From: Ornithodoros turicata
Taxonomy: Eukaryota > Arthropoda > Arachnida > Ixodida > Argasidae
Assembly: GCF_037126465.1 (NCBI RefSeq)
Contig: NC_088203.1
Coordinates: 56,085,581 to 56,149,580 of the forward strand
Length of the DNA: 64,000 nt
Direction of reading: 5' to 3'
The first letter of the stretch is position 1. Each line of letters starts with the position of its first letter. The translations under genes were made by a program, and so were the position numbers. Positions 40,317-53,483 of this stretch are shown here, one piece after another. A model generated the notes under the pieces. The model ran no database searches. It saw only the letters and a program-made list of their open reading frames with translations, and was not told the DNA's origin.

Positions 40317-43300
40317 GGGTAGTTTCATTTTAAATCGAACAACGTGTGAAAGTCGTATTTTTTAATTCGCCCAGAAAAAATATATGTTAGAGGACAGTTC
40401 AAACGACGCAAATCGCGCCACGTGCGATGCTCGTGCGTGTAGTAGTTTCCGCGTAGGAGAGGGGGAAAGCCGGAGGCTGCTTGGGCGCGCTTTCTTCTGG
40501 ACCGACTTTGACGGGATCTAGCACCGCTAATTTTATGTCTACAAACAGGAGGTTTTTTGTGATTATAGGCTGCACCATAGGCACTGTCGACAGTCACCCA
40601 CAGAACTCTGAGAGCCACAGATTTTCTGTTAAAAAATGCCAAACTTGGCGTAAACGTTCAAAAAGGCCAAACTTTGTTACCAATTTGCTTCATGACGGAA
40701 CCTCTGAGAACATCGAGCTTAGTGCCATGCGATAGGACATTGAAAGAGCTTTCGTGCTGTATAGAGCTCAGTTTTCTCAGCCCAGTTGTTTCTGTGTTAT
40801 TAGCTTGAGAATCACACATGGTAGGCGAAAATTGCCAATGTTGCATCTCAGCTTTCTCAAAAATGCCATCTTCGATTTCCTTGATTATTTTTCAAAAGGT
40901 GGCGTCATGTCTCTACTTTAGACGCCAAGTGAGACAATCTTTTATTTTTGCCTGAGAGACGCGCAGTGATTTTTTTTTGTCAGGCAAGGTGCACGAGGCT
41001 GCGGCCTTGCGCGCCCCACCCACGAGCACGAGACCTTCAACCTCTTCTTTGCTACAAGTGTCCCGCTGACGGAGAAATCAATGACTACACTGCGTGAGCT
41101 TGTTGTAGTGTCCCCAGAGCATCACTTTACGTTTACCCAATGGCCTCCCAGTTCCGTCAGGCTCATTCAAACCGTGGGAGAGTACATGAGTTGCCTGTGC
41201 GCCCTTGACGAGAAGCCCCAGTTCGACGAACATGCCGACAAAGCAGTGAGAAGAAACGAAGCGCTTCGTAGAGATCTTTATCCACTGGTAACATCTTAGC
41301 TTTTGTTTCAGGTTGCCGCCAGTCCCCCAGGAAGTGTGAAAGTCACATCCTTTTCATTGGTAAAAGAACGAAAAACGGAAGTTTCGAAAAACGTAAAGTG
41401 TGCCCATTGCGAGACCCCTGCAGGTGATGGCTGCCACCATTGGATTAGCATCATCCGATAGCTTTAGACATGTCCTTTCACATGCTATAAAGTGAATGGG
41501 TTCAAGCGCATGGATGCCAGAAGGACTACTGAAGACCACACCTACGGCTGCCGGAAACGAGGGATTTTAGTTGTGCGTTGTTCTGTCGGAAATTTTGATT
41601 CCCACGGTGACACTGACACATCTCGGTGAGGGCGAACGTGTTATACTTGAGACCAGCACCTGTCATCACAGCAGTCTTACGGGTTTTGTACCACTCGTCG
41701 TGGTTCCGAAATAACGCTACGGAGCATAAAACTAATTAAAGAGAGCATGCACACCTTCGGAACTATCACTTATTGCGCCCAAGCTAAGAGGCGACTGCAA
41801 CCACGCGACCACAAGTTTGTATTCTCAGATGTTGTAACTTTCTGTCTCCTGTGGCCGTAGTTCTGCCTTCTTAATATTAACTCGCACGACAGCCTCATAG
41901 CGTGCGTATGTGTATTGCCTCAAGCACATGTGCGGGAGAATAGTGAATATGCGCACGTGCGTATACGCACACGTCTTGCGTGCGACTCCCATGAAAGTGC
42001 GTAATAGCAAGTTCAAGTCGCCCACGAAAGTATTGCCCTGCGTCTCCAAAGGAAAAAATAAACATACGTACCATAAGTGCAAAATAAGTACATAATGCAA
42101 CATCTGGGCATTAAATTACAAAGCAAAGACTACGAAGCAAAACGCGCTCGTAAACATACGAAGAGCGCCTTTGTGTGGAAAAATCGCTCCGCGGAAAGGT
42201 AGACCTACGTCTCAATCAAAAAGAGAAAAGGTACTTTACCAGCAGCGCAAAGTACCGGCATAATTCTGCCCCTGTGGAATAAATCGTGAAAAATATTCCG
42301 GCTTTTTAGAAATAATTAAGATCGAACATGCAAAATTTTCGCGTACCACTCGTGGTTTTGCGATATTAGGCGGACAAAGAATGCGCTTGAACCCAGTCAC
42401 TTTATATTATGTGAAAGGTCATGTCTAAAGCTATCGGATGATGCTAATCCAATGGTGGCAGCCACCACCTGCAGGGGTCTCGCAATGGGCACACTTTACG
42501 TTTTTCGAAACTTCCGTTTTTCGTTCTTTTACCAATGAAAAGGATGTGACTTCCACACTTCCTGGGGGACTGGCGGCAACCTGAAACAAAAGCTAAGATG
42601 TTACCAGTGGATAAAGATCTCTACGAAGCGCTTCGTTTCTTCTCACTGCTTTGTCGGCATGTTCGTCGAACTGGGGCTTCTCGTCAAGGGCGCACAGGCA
42701 ACTCATGTACTCTCCCACGGTTTGGATGAGCCTGACGGAACTGGGAGGCCATTGGGTAAACGTAAAGTGATGCTCTGGGAACACTACAACAAGCTCACGC
42801 AGTGTAGTAATTGATTTCTCCGTCAGCGGGACACTTGTAGCAAAGAAGAGGTTGAAGGTCTCGTGCTCGTGGGTGGGGCGCGCAAGGCCGCAGCCTCGTG
42901 CACCTTGCCTGACAAAAAAAAATCACTGCGCGTCTCTCAGGCAAAAATAAAAGATTGTCTCACTTGGCGTCTAAAGTAGAGACATGACGCCACCTTTTGA
43001 AAAATAATCAAGGAAATCGAAGATGGCATTTTTGAGAAAACTGAGATGCAACATTGGCAATTTTCGCCTACCATGTGTGATTCTCAAGCTAATAACACAG
43101 AAACAACTGGGCTGAGAAAACTGAGCTCTATACAGCACCAAAGCTCTTTCAACGTCCTATCGAATGGCACTAAGCTCGATGTTCTCAGACGCTCCGTCAT
43201 GAAGAAAATTGGTAACAAAGTTAGGCCTTTTTGAACGTTTACTCCAAGTTTGGCATTTTTTAACAGAAAATCTGTGGCTCTCAGAGTTCTGTGGGTGGCT

Positions 43301-43576
43301 GTCGACAGTGTCTATCGTGCAGCCTATAATCACAAAAATCCTCCAGTTCCTAGGCATAAAGTCAGCAGTGCTAGATCCCGTCAAAGTCGGTCCAGAAGAA
43401 AGCGCGCCCAAGCAGCCTCCGGCTTTCCCCCTCTCCTACGCGGAAACTACTACACGCACGAGCATCGCACGTGGCGCGATTTGCGTCGTTTGAACTGTCC
43501 TCTAGCATATATTTTTTCTGGGCGAATTAAAAAAATAGGACTTTCATACGTTGTTCGATTTAAAATGAAACTACCC
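40317..43576. mobile_element. 3.26-kb palindrome with ~1.2-kb arms (foldback element)
   Basis: Arms 40317-41511 and 42381-43576 are reverse complements with a few percent divergence, around an 869-bp spacer. The ends read GGGTAGTTTCATTT on each side. I see no clean target duplication. Both arms contain the same frame (40985-41299 and its mirror in 42593-42880), which reads 'HHFTFTQWPPSSVRLIQTVG', then a TAG shared by both arms, after which the same frame is open to 41461. It resembles no known protein and could be captured sequence. Confidence 0.88.
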
Positions 43577-43730
43577 AGTAGACAGCGTAATGACTGCAAG
43601 CTCAAGTGAAGATTTATTCAACAGAATAAGAAACCGAAAGCATGAGCAGAGAAAGGCAGTGCCCATGCAGTGTATGGTGAACCATATTCATTTCTGAGAA
43701 GGTAGGATCGGAAGAGCAATTAAGAGAAAT

Positions 43731-44944
43731 GGGCGATTCCACGCGAAATCATCCAGCGGACCCGCTCGGCCCTCACAAAACTATCGCGAATTTTTACGAA
43801 AATTTTTTTAGCAGTCCCTAATAGTGCAAAACGACACACCACGAAACATTTCTTCCCAAATATCAATGTGGCGTGTGCTACACACGAGCAAAGTTCGCAG
43901 CACTGGCGAAAACCGTGCCTGGCGTGAACGGCAGCTGCGGCTCATAGAAAGCACCTAGAACTGTGCGGTTTTCTTTTGCGTATAGAGGAAACCATGCTTT
44001 ACACGGCGCTCAAATCCAGGTTGTCGTGCTGTAATCGGTGCTGGTATACAAAGGCCGGAAGTTTCGCAATTTTCCTCCTACTTCGCGATTTTTTTGTAGA
44101 AAATCAAACCATTAAATTTTAATGAATATTTTTCCCTGACAAGGTCTCGTGAAATACTTCAACAGGAAAAATCGCAAGACACGTAATTGTTCTAGTCATT
44201 GCAGGAAAAAAAGAGGAAGTATGCGATTTTTCCTAAATTCGCTACAATCGAGCGTAAAACACGCAATGAAGAGGTCGGAAGAGACGCCTGAAACCAATGC
44301 AGTTTTATAGAATGAGCCTTCCTCTACAACATATTAAAAAATCTCGAGGGTGTTTTTTCGTATACTCTAGAAAATAATTTTTTTGTAGTAGAGGGTATTA
44401 CGGCCACTGACCCACATTGCATGTATCCGGCGGGGTGCTATATTTGTTTCTTGGGCTCCCGTTTTAATTATTCGTAGTATTTCCGATTTTTTTTCTGGTT
44501 GGTTTTCAATATGACAGCCACCCGGACCAAAGGAACATGGCTCCAGTTGAGCGCTGTGGAGTTCCAATTCACCAGTATGAATATTATAGGCGCGTAGATG
44601 CAGGTTCAGTTGATGAAAGTTTCCTTTAACTGAATGCTGAACAATTCAGCAAAAATATTAACCACGAAAAGTCTAACAAATTATAACGCTAGAGGAAAAG
44701 ACGAACGTGCAAAAAAGTCATTTACATGGCAGTACAGGAAACGACGGAATCTCGTGGTGGTGGTTCATCGTCCATGCTGTCCTAGGTTCCAGTGAGGCTC
44801 ACAGCTATATAAAGCCTCGCACCACTCGTGTATGGAAGCGTATACCCGCGGATATCCGCAAAAATTCGCGTAAGTTCGTAAAAATTCACGATAGTTTTGT
44901 GAGGGCCGAGCAGGTCCGCTGGATGATTTCGCGTGGAATCGCCC
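43731..44944. mobile_element. 1.2-kb TIR element with 4-bp duplication (AAAT)
   Basis: Starts GGGCGATTCCACGCGAAATC and ends with its inverse. The inverted arms (about 70 bp) include GCTCGGCCCTCACAAAACTATCG. AAAT occurs on both sides (43727-43730, 44945-44948). No transposase recognised. Confidence 0.85.
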
Positions 44945-44948
44945 AAAT

Positions 44949-47091
44949 GACAGTTGCGTCCGAGATTGGGGAACACTGCAAATTTTGGGACCAATATGAT
45001 GTGGTAACCTTGCATGGCTCACTGCAGCTCTGACACACATTGAACAATTCCAGTAGTTACGGCTTCAAAGACAATGAACGTTTGCTGTTGCACTGGGTAT
45101 TCAAGTGTAGAGGATGCATCTCTAGAAAATTAATTAGTGTTCCTTAGTCATAAAGTCATAACTCCATCTCAACAGGAACTATTCTCGTACCCTTCAAACA
45201 AGCTAGTAGTTCTCATCGGTTTCTTCTCCTCTTGTTGACGTCATACTAATGTTCTGCACCTGTCCAAAGACTAAAAAAAAGAAAAAATGTCACAAAGTCT
45301 GCAACACGTAACAAATCTAGTGCTTCCATCTGTGGACTTTGCATACCTGCTTTCGGTTATTTCTGTCATGTCAACTTGAGTGCCTGGATCACACATACGA
45401 AGCAGTCTTGCGCCACTTCAACACTGGAAGGCCCCTAAAATTAAATTTGTTGATGTTGACAAAGTTGAGTACGGGACAAGTAGGATAACATAAGTTAAAT
45501 GGAATATGTCGTCGCTATATTATAACTTATACGTGTGTGACGCCTGTACATACCTAAGACGTTGTGTTGAACTCGTCACCTCGGTGAAGCAAAATCACTG
45601 GATACTGAGCATCAGTGTGCTTCGGACGTCTTCGCAATTCGCCTTCTACGGCATCTTCGTAGTCATCCGCAGCAAAATGAGCTCAGCACATACCACACGA
45701 CTGCTACATCTAATAACCGAGTGCTTTGAACCACATTCGTTTTCGCGCACTCTCCTGTTGAATCTTGTGGTAGAAACGCCTGCCGCCGATGGTGAACGAA
45801 CATGATTTTTGCATCCCCAAACACAAAAACCACACCACTCATATGTAGGTTTCTCGAATAATTGACACAACAACCACGAACATGTCATTCACTTCTCTTC
45901 GCGCGACCAACACGACCGCCCACGACGCAAACAAGAAACGCGATAACACAGAGGACTTTGCAGATGGCGCGGCGGATCGTAGCTCGTAGCGGCGAAGTAG
46001 CTGAATGCTTTATTAACGTAAAAGCTATGGAAGTGAGCGTCATTTTTAAAATAGTGTTTAGCTGTAAGATAATGTGCGCCAGCTTCGTTCTCTACAAAAT
46101 TAGCTCTCACGTGGTAAGGGTTGACCAATCCCTGGGAGCCCTGGACCTGAAACCCAAGTTGCTCTTTTTCGCCGTTCGCTGGCAGCACCGTCCATGTTCC
46201 GGCAACCTTCAAAATATTTATACGTAAAAAATATGCCGAATTGAGAAGTAATGCTTTCTGTGTCTTATCAAACAACGATGTTGTGCACGACAGTGGGCAA
46301 AAATATGGGGGTTATTTTTCACTTTTCGGTCCCAAAATGTCCTTGAAGCGCCTCAGACTGCAAAAGGGCAGCCTGAAGAACCGAAGGCTTCAGAAACGCT
46401 GCAGACGTTTGCGCAGCACGAAGATCAAGACAGACGGTACGTGGAAAGACGGCAGAACATCGGTTCGGACATAAAACGCGAAGCAAACGATGGAAGACAG
46501 GGAGCGGAAACGCCGAACAGCATGTTGCTGTCAACGCCAGAAATAACAGTTGTGAAGAACAGAAGGACTCAAAGCGGGTCTAAGTCTTCGCTTTAATCAG
46601 AACGAGTGAGCGAGCCCACGCTAGGTTAGCTAAAAGAAGAAGCAAAAAGTCCATGCAGGTCAGCTGACCACCAGCTCCTCTTTTTCCACATACGAGTTTC
46701 AACATCAGTGACAGCAGATAATATAACGAACAAAAAAGAAGGACCAGGGTACCTGATAACAAGTTCCCACCTAGAAGAAAGAAATTGACATGGCAAATGG
46801 TACAAGACCCTGAAGGACTCCTTCCCGATCCAGCTGCGAGGTCAAACTCAGAACACGAAGAAATACGGCCAAGATCATTATTAGTGTCTTTCAAAACGTT
46901 GCTTCAAGGAGACGTCGAGTGCGTCGGCAAGCAACCACTGACCACATGCTATAAGTCGGATGACACCTCCATCGACAGGGACCTCCTTCAATCTTATCAA
47001 TACCCTTTCACCACGACGTCATGTCAGTAGTGTGCTGTACTGGAAGGTGCCTTAGAGACAGGTCACGATCCCTGCGCAACAGATCTATCAG
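44949..47091. other. No gene recognised
   Basis: Frames at 45506-45805, 45862-46275 and 46580-47030 overlap on both strands and lack domain resemblance. 46340-46430 has a short repeat of GAAGGCTTCAGAAACGCTGC type. Confidence 0.45.
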
Positions 47092-47093
47092 TA

Positions 47094-48506
47094 TAGACCG
47101 TTTACAGCAGCAAGTTGCTTCGGGCGCTAATAGATGGCGCCACAGTAGCCACGCCATTGCTTGCCTTCTGCGAGTGCCTTTGCCTATGTGAGTGCTTCCG
47201 GCCTTTTTTGCCGCTGTGCTACAGTTCTGTGCAAAATCTGGAAAAGCAGAGGGAAGACCTGTTCCGTGATTGAGTGTAGAAACTGTGACAGAGATCTGAT
47301 CGTGTGGGACGAAGCTGTTTGTTAAATTCACGAGCCGTCGCTATACAAAGACTGCCCGCGTTCGAGGTATTTTGCAATGCACGGGTTTCCACAAAGAAAG
47401 AAAAACAAGCTGATTTTACAACGGTAGGTATCGAATCTTCAGAGGAAGGATTTCAAATCGGGAAGGATTTCAAGTCAGCGAGGGTAAGTAATACAGCCCT
47501 CAAATTGGCGCAGCATTTCTGTGTGAGCCCCAAACTCTGCTGTTGGCGTTGGCTGCTGCTTGTGAGAATAAACTTCCCCAATAGTAGCAGGGGTCACGTT
47601 CTTCGCAGTTGAACCGCTCCACGTACACGCCTTGTCAGTGCACGAAGCACTCATGAGCCCATTGTTTTTCACCTGTACAACCTTGATGACCAGTGTACAA
47701 ATATGACTGCACCTGCTGCTCAAACCCGCTTTACATGTGCTTGTTGCCGCCAAAGTGGGCCCGAAGCGAGTCTCTGTACTACACGTTCTGCTCACTGTTT
47801 GTGTCGACCTGATGTCGGCCTTTAAAATTCATACACCATCGTTGCACTGGCACAGTACTACACCGACATGGCCGCTGTCAAACAGCTTCCTTGCGTTTGC
47901 AAATTCTCTGTATTACAGCGCAGGCTTTCCGTCTCCCTCTAGCTCGTTGATCATGTGGTTGTATACATCAATAAAAGTATGCTACTACATAACGACAACA
48001 TAACAGCCCTTACAGGCATATCTTTCTCAAGTAGTTGTAACAACAAAATTATAAAACGCTGAAGCTTTCCTTTAATGGCTACAAGCTTTCATGTACCGCA
48101 ACTCTTGCGATAAAAAGCAAGAAATCACGAGCTTACGATATTACACTATGAACGTACCCACAATGTAACGTATGCCCAAGAAAAGAAGAGAAAAAAAAAA
48201 CGCCGAAATATGTAGTAACTCGAGCATAGTGGGGCCGATCATGTGGGACGCACGAGGACAGAAATGTCACTCTAAATAAAGCAAATGCACTCACCTGAGC
48301 GTTGAAGCTTCGGCCAAAGCCTCATGACATCCTTCCATCCGGAATTCATTGCAAAAAGTTTAAAATCGTGGAAAGCGTCTCTGGGTTGCACCGCCGTACT
48401 ACGTGCACCATGTCAACAGGCAGCCCAAAGAGAAGGCAAGCAGTGGCGCGCAAGGTCACGTGCGCTAAGATGGCGGCGCCCAGATAACTTGGCTGTAAAC
48501 GGTCTA
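47094..48506. mobile_element. 1.4-kb TIR element with TA duplication (TAGACCGTTTACAG ends)
   Basis: TAGACCGTTTACAGC at the left and its inverse GCTGTAAACGGTCTA at the right, with TA on each side (47092-47093, 48507-48508). Subterminal GGGCGC / GCGCCC blocks match too. Carries a SWIM-domain gene fragment on the minus strand. Confidence 0.8.
47475..47795 (-). pseudogene. Degenerate SWIM zinc-finger protein fragment
   Basis: The frame reads 'STCKAGLSSRCSHICTLVIK' followed by 'SASCTDKACTWSGS'. This matches a SWIM-type finger (CxCxnCxH, here with the first Cys lost) and the Cys-Trp block that follows it in a large family of arthropod transposon-associated proteins, often with YqaJ-type nuclease domains. 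Only ~100 codons remain, inside the TIR element 47094-48506. Not functional as seen. Confidence 0.65.
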
Positions 48507-48693
48507 TACGACATACTGCTGGAAAGAAAAATATTGTCTGAAGGCTTCTAGGAAGAACAACACCGTCATCAGTGAAGTCCGACAGTGGAAGCCAGCGGAA
48601 TCTCAACTAATGCGAAAAGCTCTGCCATGGCTGCAAGTTTCACCGCTGCACGGCGCTATTCTACCCATATTGCTGGCATCACCAACATTAGTC

Positions 48694-51600
48694 GGGGAGA
48701 CTCTTTTCGGCTGTAGTTCGAGTCACACAGGCTCCGCCTCATGGCGTGCGTCATATGTCATGTGAGGAGGGACAGAGAGAGAGCAAGGGAGAGGCAGGAA
48801 TGGCGGGAAGAGCAAAGGCGGAGAGGTAAGATTGGTATCTGCACGGCGGCAGAACTGTTTGCAAATAGGGCAATTTATGCGATTTTTTGGGAGTTCTAAC
48901 TTCAAAAAAGGTATTAAGAGCGGTTATATGTACGCAGCCCGTCAGACTGAGAACACGATAAACATTCCCTTAAATGTTCCGTTGAAACAGTCAGCACTTC
49001 AGCACGTCATGAAATATTATTTACGCTGTTGCCTGTGTACTGCTGTCCGAGGCGTGTTACCCCATTACGGCTTCTCGAATTCAGCATTATGTATTCGATT
49101 CACGGCGATTTTCACATTTATCTTACTTCACAAAATAGTATAGATTATCATGGCTATGTGTAACTTTTGTACGTGTAACGTGTTTACTCTCATGTTAGCC
49201 TCTGTGAAGTAGGGTACTGAGTCTACCAGGGGTAAACATCGCACATCATCATAACTTCACTATCATTTATTATTGTTGTTGTACGTGCTACCGAATTTCG
49301 AGATATAGATATTGACAAGAACAGATACAGAGTCACAGATACAATAATCACATGTATATTGCTCTCAGTCTATTATTTTGCTCTTTTATTTTATGTTTCC
49401 AGCGATTTGAGCACACATTTGAATCACACATCACAGACAGAACTGCTTGCTCACACCTGTCGCACTTAGTCTAAATTATGTTATACTGCAGTTGTCCGGG
49501 TGTTAAGGTGACGTGACAGAATAAGACGAAAGTTCAGGGAGTTCAGAACAGTCCTCTTGGGATTTGTAGTTGTTGACCGCAAAATTTTCCGAAGTTCAGC
49601 AGCAGGCACTTGTGTTGCCGTTCGGCAAACACTGATCCCCATCTTGCGTTTCCTCCCCTTTTTTATTTGGTCTAATAAATATATCCCCCCACCCATCTTG
49701 CCCGCGAAGACTAGTGAACGAGTTACTCTTCTTCTTGCAATCTGGAATGATATGCTTGGTTTAATAAACGAACAAAAGTTTTCCTTGCCGTATGAATTAT
49801 TTTCAGTGACAAATACCCAGCGCTGTCACCGGTGGCTTTCCTATTTTGCCCGGGGAAGCGGTGAAACTTCAGACACTTCCCCATTTCGCTCGAGAGGAAG
49901 AACCACCTGAATGCACTCAGTGTAGCGAACCTCTGTCGCTTTTACACGAACTCATCTCATTTCCATCCAGGGCATCCAGGAGAAGGGCCCCTTGATAACG
50001 CGGTCCGCCCCTGGGTGGGCCGTGTCTTTGAACGCGCGGCCGATGACAAGCTCGTCGGGGCAGTACTGCTTGCGGTGCTGTTCCGGGAAGGTCTTTTCTT
50101 AGATCCAGCAAGGCTATGCAGTAGTGCGCGTAAAACACATTTACCTTATAAAACTACGAGCACATGTCCGCAGCTAAAGAATCCCCAGCGCGCGGGCAGA
50201 AGCCAGAAGCACTGATCTCGATTGTAAAAGGCTGGATCGCGGATGGGGAGCGCGAGCGTGAGGAAACCGGCCGCCATCTTACTGTACCCACAACAGTCGC
50301 CGCAGCGATCATGGCAACTTCTTGCAATTACGGTCGTACCAACCGTACTGGCAAGGATACAGGGCCTAAATTTCTACAGGTGACTAATTCTTTATCAAGG
50401 AATAAATAGGCGTCCATTCTGTATATTTAGTTGACCATTATGAAGTGTTTTTTTGTTCAAAACGAGCACTGGAAGCAGGTTGCTTGATCGCTCTTCCGAG
50501 GTTCAATCGAGCACACTTGCATGTTACCTGGCGGCAAATACAGTTTGAGTGCATAATATGCTTGAAAGAACATGTTATAGTACACTGGTAGTGTTGTCAT
50601 CAATATATGTGCGAGCACTCGAGCGCTTTTTTGCATGCATTGCTAGCATGGTACACGGTGTTCTCTACGGAAGCGAGTGCACATTCATTTCTTTTAATTA
50701 CCGTCGCGCACAAGTTCGGTATTACGTCGTAATTAGACCAAGATTGTCACCTTTTTTCATGTATTGGTATTGTTTTGTGCCTTGGTTTGATTTGTGACAC
50801 AGAATGCTACGTGACGGTGGTGTGGCGCGACTTGGATAACGCCTTGTGTCTCACCTGTATCGTCAGCTTGTTACGATAATAATAATTTGTAGCGTGCCGT
50901 GCTATTTGTAGCAGTTTTTAAGGCAAAAGTGGTGTCTCGTCAATACAGGTTTCGTCATGTGGACTACCCAGTGAATAATCTGTGCAGTGTGATACGACTG
51001 GGTGTACAGATAAGTATCAAGTTCCTCATCCACTGGTTTCTACTTTACAGGAAGGAACCACCTCAGTACCTCAGTGCACGCACTGTGGTTAGCCTCTCTC
51101 AAATTTGCACATTCATACATGTTGACATCAGAAACACACCTTAGGCTCCTTCACCCAGCAATATAATAATTATAATTCTTTTTAGAAGAGTTCCCCATAT
51201 TCTTTTTAGAATAGGTTTTAATCTTTTCAATTTTTAGAAGATACAGGGATTGTAAGCCATGTTTTAAACTGATGTTTTAACATTTGTCCAATGCATTTAT
51301 TAAACAACATTCATTTTTAACTGGTTGCACCCAAACCAATGTTCTGATGTATTATTGCCTTTGTTGTCGATGCACCATAAAAATTGGAATAATCATCAAT
51401 ACAGGTTACTTCACAGCTGCCTCGACATACTCAAGAAATGGGTGCAGAACCTGCGTAATGCCCACAAACTTTGACTACCACAGCACCTCCAGAAAGTAAA
51501 AGCATATGTGTCACATGGGATTTTTAAAGGCATTCACAGTATATAATACCTTGTGTGAACTGTTGTAGATCTAAGCAGCCTCTACAGTACACTCTCAGAA

Positions 51601-53330
51601 ATTAAAACATGTCAGGGAACTGTGATAATCGTTTCAGTTAATAGGCATGCACGTATATGCTATAAGAAGAAATTTATTTATTGAGGATGCATTTCTCTGG
51701 TACTGATGTTGTTTACATCTACCGTTGATCACATTAAATTTAAAATTCAGCATATATGAGAAAATATCAGGAGGGAAGTTGCTATTCTTTGCTCATTCCA
51801 ACCTAAAATTGAGTGCTACAAATTTAGAGAGTGTACCTGTCCATTGTCATCCCTAAAATATATATTGTCATTGTAGGAAGGTCACAAAAGAATAAATGTA
51901 GTCTTTTGCGACCTCCCTGCACGTTCATTGTATCCTGAAATGCATAAGTGCAAGAAATAAATGTTGAACTTGAAAAATGTATACTCTCTTTACTCATCAT
52001 CAGTGATCTTCTTTACAAAAGCATATCGTGTTAGACTTTTTTGTTTACACTTCACAGACAGGATACACGAGGTCCAAAATGACAAAAGCACAACTGTTTC
52101 AAGCTCCAAATCGTTCTGTTGCAATTTGCAGACCATAAGTGTGTAGTGCAAGAGGGCCCCTGCACATGAAAGGGTAAGATGGGAGTCATTAATGAAAGTG
52201 GTTCCGATGAGAGACTTCGATGCTGAAGAAAATTGTGCAAACTGCGGAAAGTGCCATGGAAGATCTCCAGAAAGCGTGTCTGGTCTCACAACGGTGCCTC
52301 TTTTACATGACAATGATACTGATTGGTGTTTCAGATGTGGAGCTGCATTTTTTGTAACGTGCTCCACATAACAAGCATGACAAAGCCAGTGCTGGATGGA
52401 CATTCAGTTTGGCACAACCGCGCCTGCAAATATACGCAGAACAAATGAAGGAAGCAACAAACAAACATAGAAGGGCTGTACTTCAAAAAGAGATAAGTCC
52501 TGTGTCTCAAGCAGGTGTCACCACTTCCTAAGTAAGTTAATTGATTAAGCTTACATCAATACCTGACTAACTGTTCTAACGAGCGCGAACGAATTGCGTG
52601 AAGTAATTATTTGAGCTGCTTGGCGGTGTGTCCATATGTGCGAGGCATGGCACCCATGTCGTTCACTAAAAGACTCTTTCTGCGGCGATGCTTGATATAA
52701 ATCATACTAAACGCATACACGGCTAAAACAACGGCTGAGAGTCTACAGAACGATATCTTTGTGTCATGCGAGTATATCTTTTCCCGGACCGTTCGTGACG
52801 GAAAAATTTTTGTTCAGAACGCAGCACAGGATATTATATACATGGTTGTTGTTAACCTCATATCGTTTCTTATTGAAATATTGGCTGGGAAACGTGCTGT
52901 AGTACAATTCCCAGCGCTGCACTGCAGTGACAGTCTAGTTTCGGAATGCAAAACATAACGTTATTAAGAATCGAAAAGCAGGGCACCTGCGAAACACTGT
53001 TAGGATACATCAGTATACTGGCACCTTACAGAATCGCGTGACGACAAACAATGATCAACGCCTGTAGCGCAATAAATACTCACAATCTCTGTTGCCTCCC
53101 ATTGTTTCCAATGGGCACACACAGCGTTTTAGTACAGCCACTGTAGTTTTAGGGCCCACCAACATGGCGGCCCGAATGCGTACCTCTCTCCCACGAGCCC
53201 CTCTCCCATACGCGATCCAGCCTTTATACATAGAGATCAGTGGCCAGAAGCGACCTTCTCACGTGACATATGACGTTCGCCGAGAGGCGGAGCCCGTGTG
53301 ACTCGAACTACAGCCGAAAAGAGTCTCCCC
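48694..53330. mobile_element. 4.6-kb TIR element with 7-bp duplication (ATTAGTC)
   Basis: Starts GGGGAGACTCTTTTCGGCTG and ends with the inverse. The terminal inverted repeats extend ~85 bp with scattered differences (including GTAGTTCGAGTCACAC and GGCTCCGCCTC). ATTAGTC is present on both sides (48687-48693, 53331-53337). The interior is AT-rich. The clearest small frame, plus strand 52149-52371, has 'CANCGKCHGRSPE' and 'CFRCGAAFF' cysteine pairs but no known domain. I see no transposase. Family unassigned. Confidence 0.85.
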
Positions 53331-53375
53331 ATTAGTCGACGATCCGCCCGTTAACGCCTTCCGCGGCGGGCAGCC

Positions 53376-53483
53376 TGTTAAATCTTTGTGATGACGACGA
53401 AGCAGTCATCATCTCGTGACCCCATATTCTTCTGTTACTCAGCCATTAAACATAGTCACTCCTACCCGCTGTCCTGTTTTCCA
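53376..53483. repeat. Solo BEL-type LTR-like sequence
   Basis: TGTTAAATCTTTGTGATGAC to TGTCCTGTTTTCCA, matching 31012-31104 apart from an 18-bp insertion/deletion. No primer-binding site follows, so it is a solo copy. Confidence 0.65.

Noticed and set aside
41288..41311. Intron joining two open parts of the frame in the palindrome arm
   Set aside because: GT..AG ends exist, but the span is only 24 nt, too short for normal splicing; it is in frame with a single TAG, so a nonsense change is more likely.
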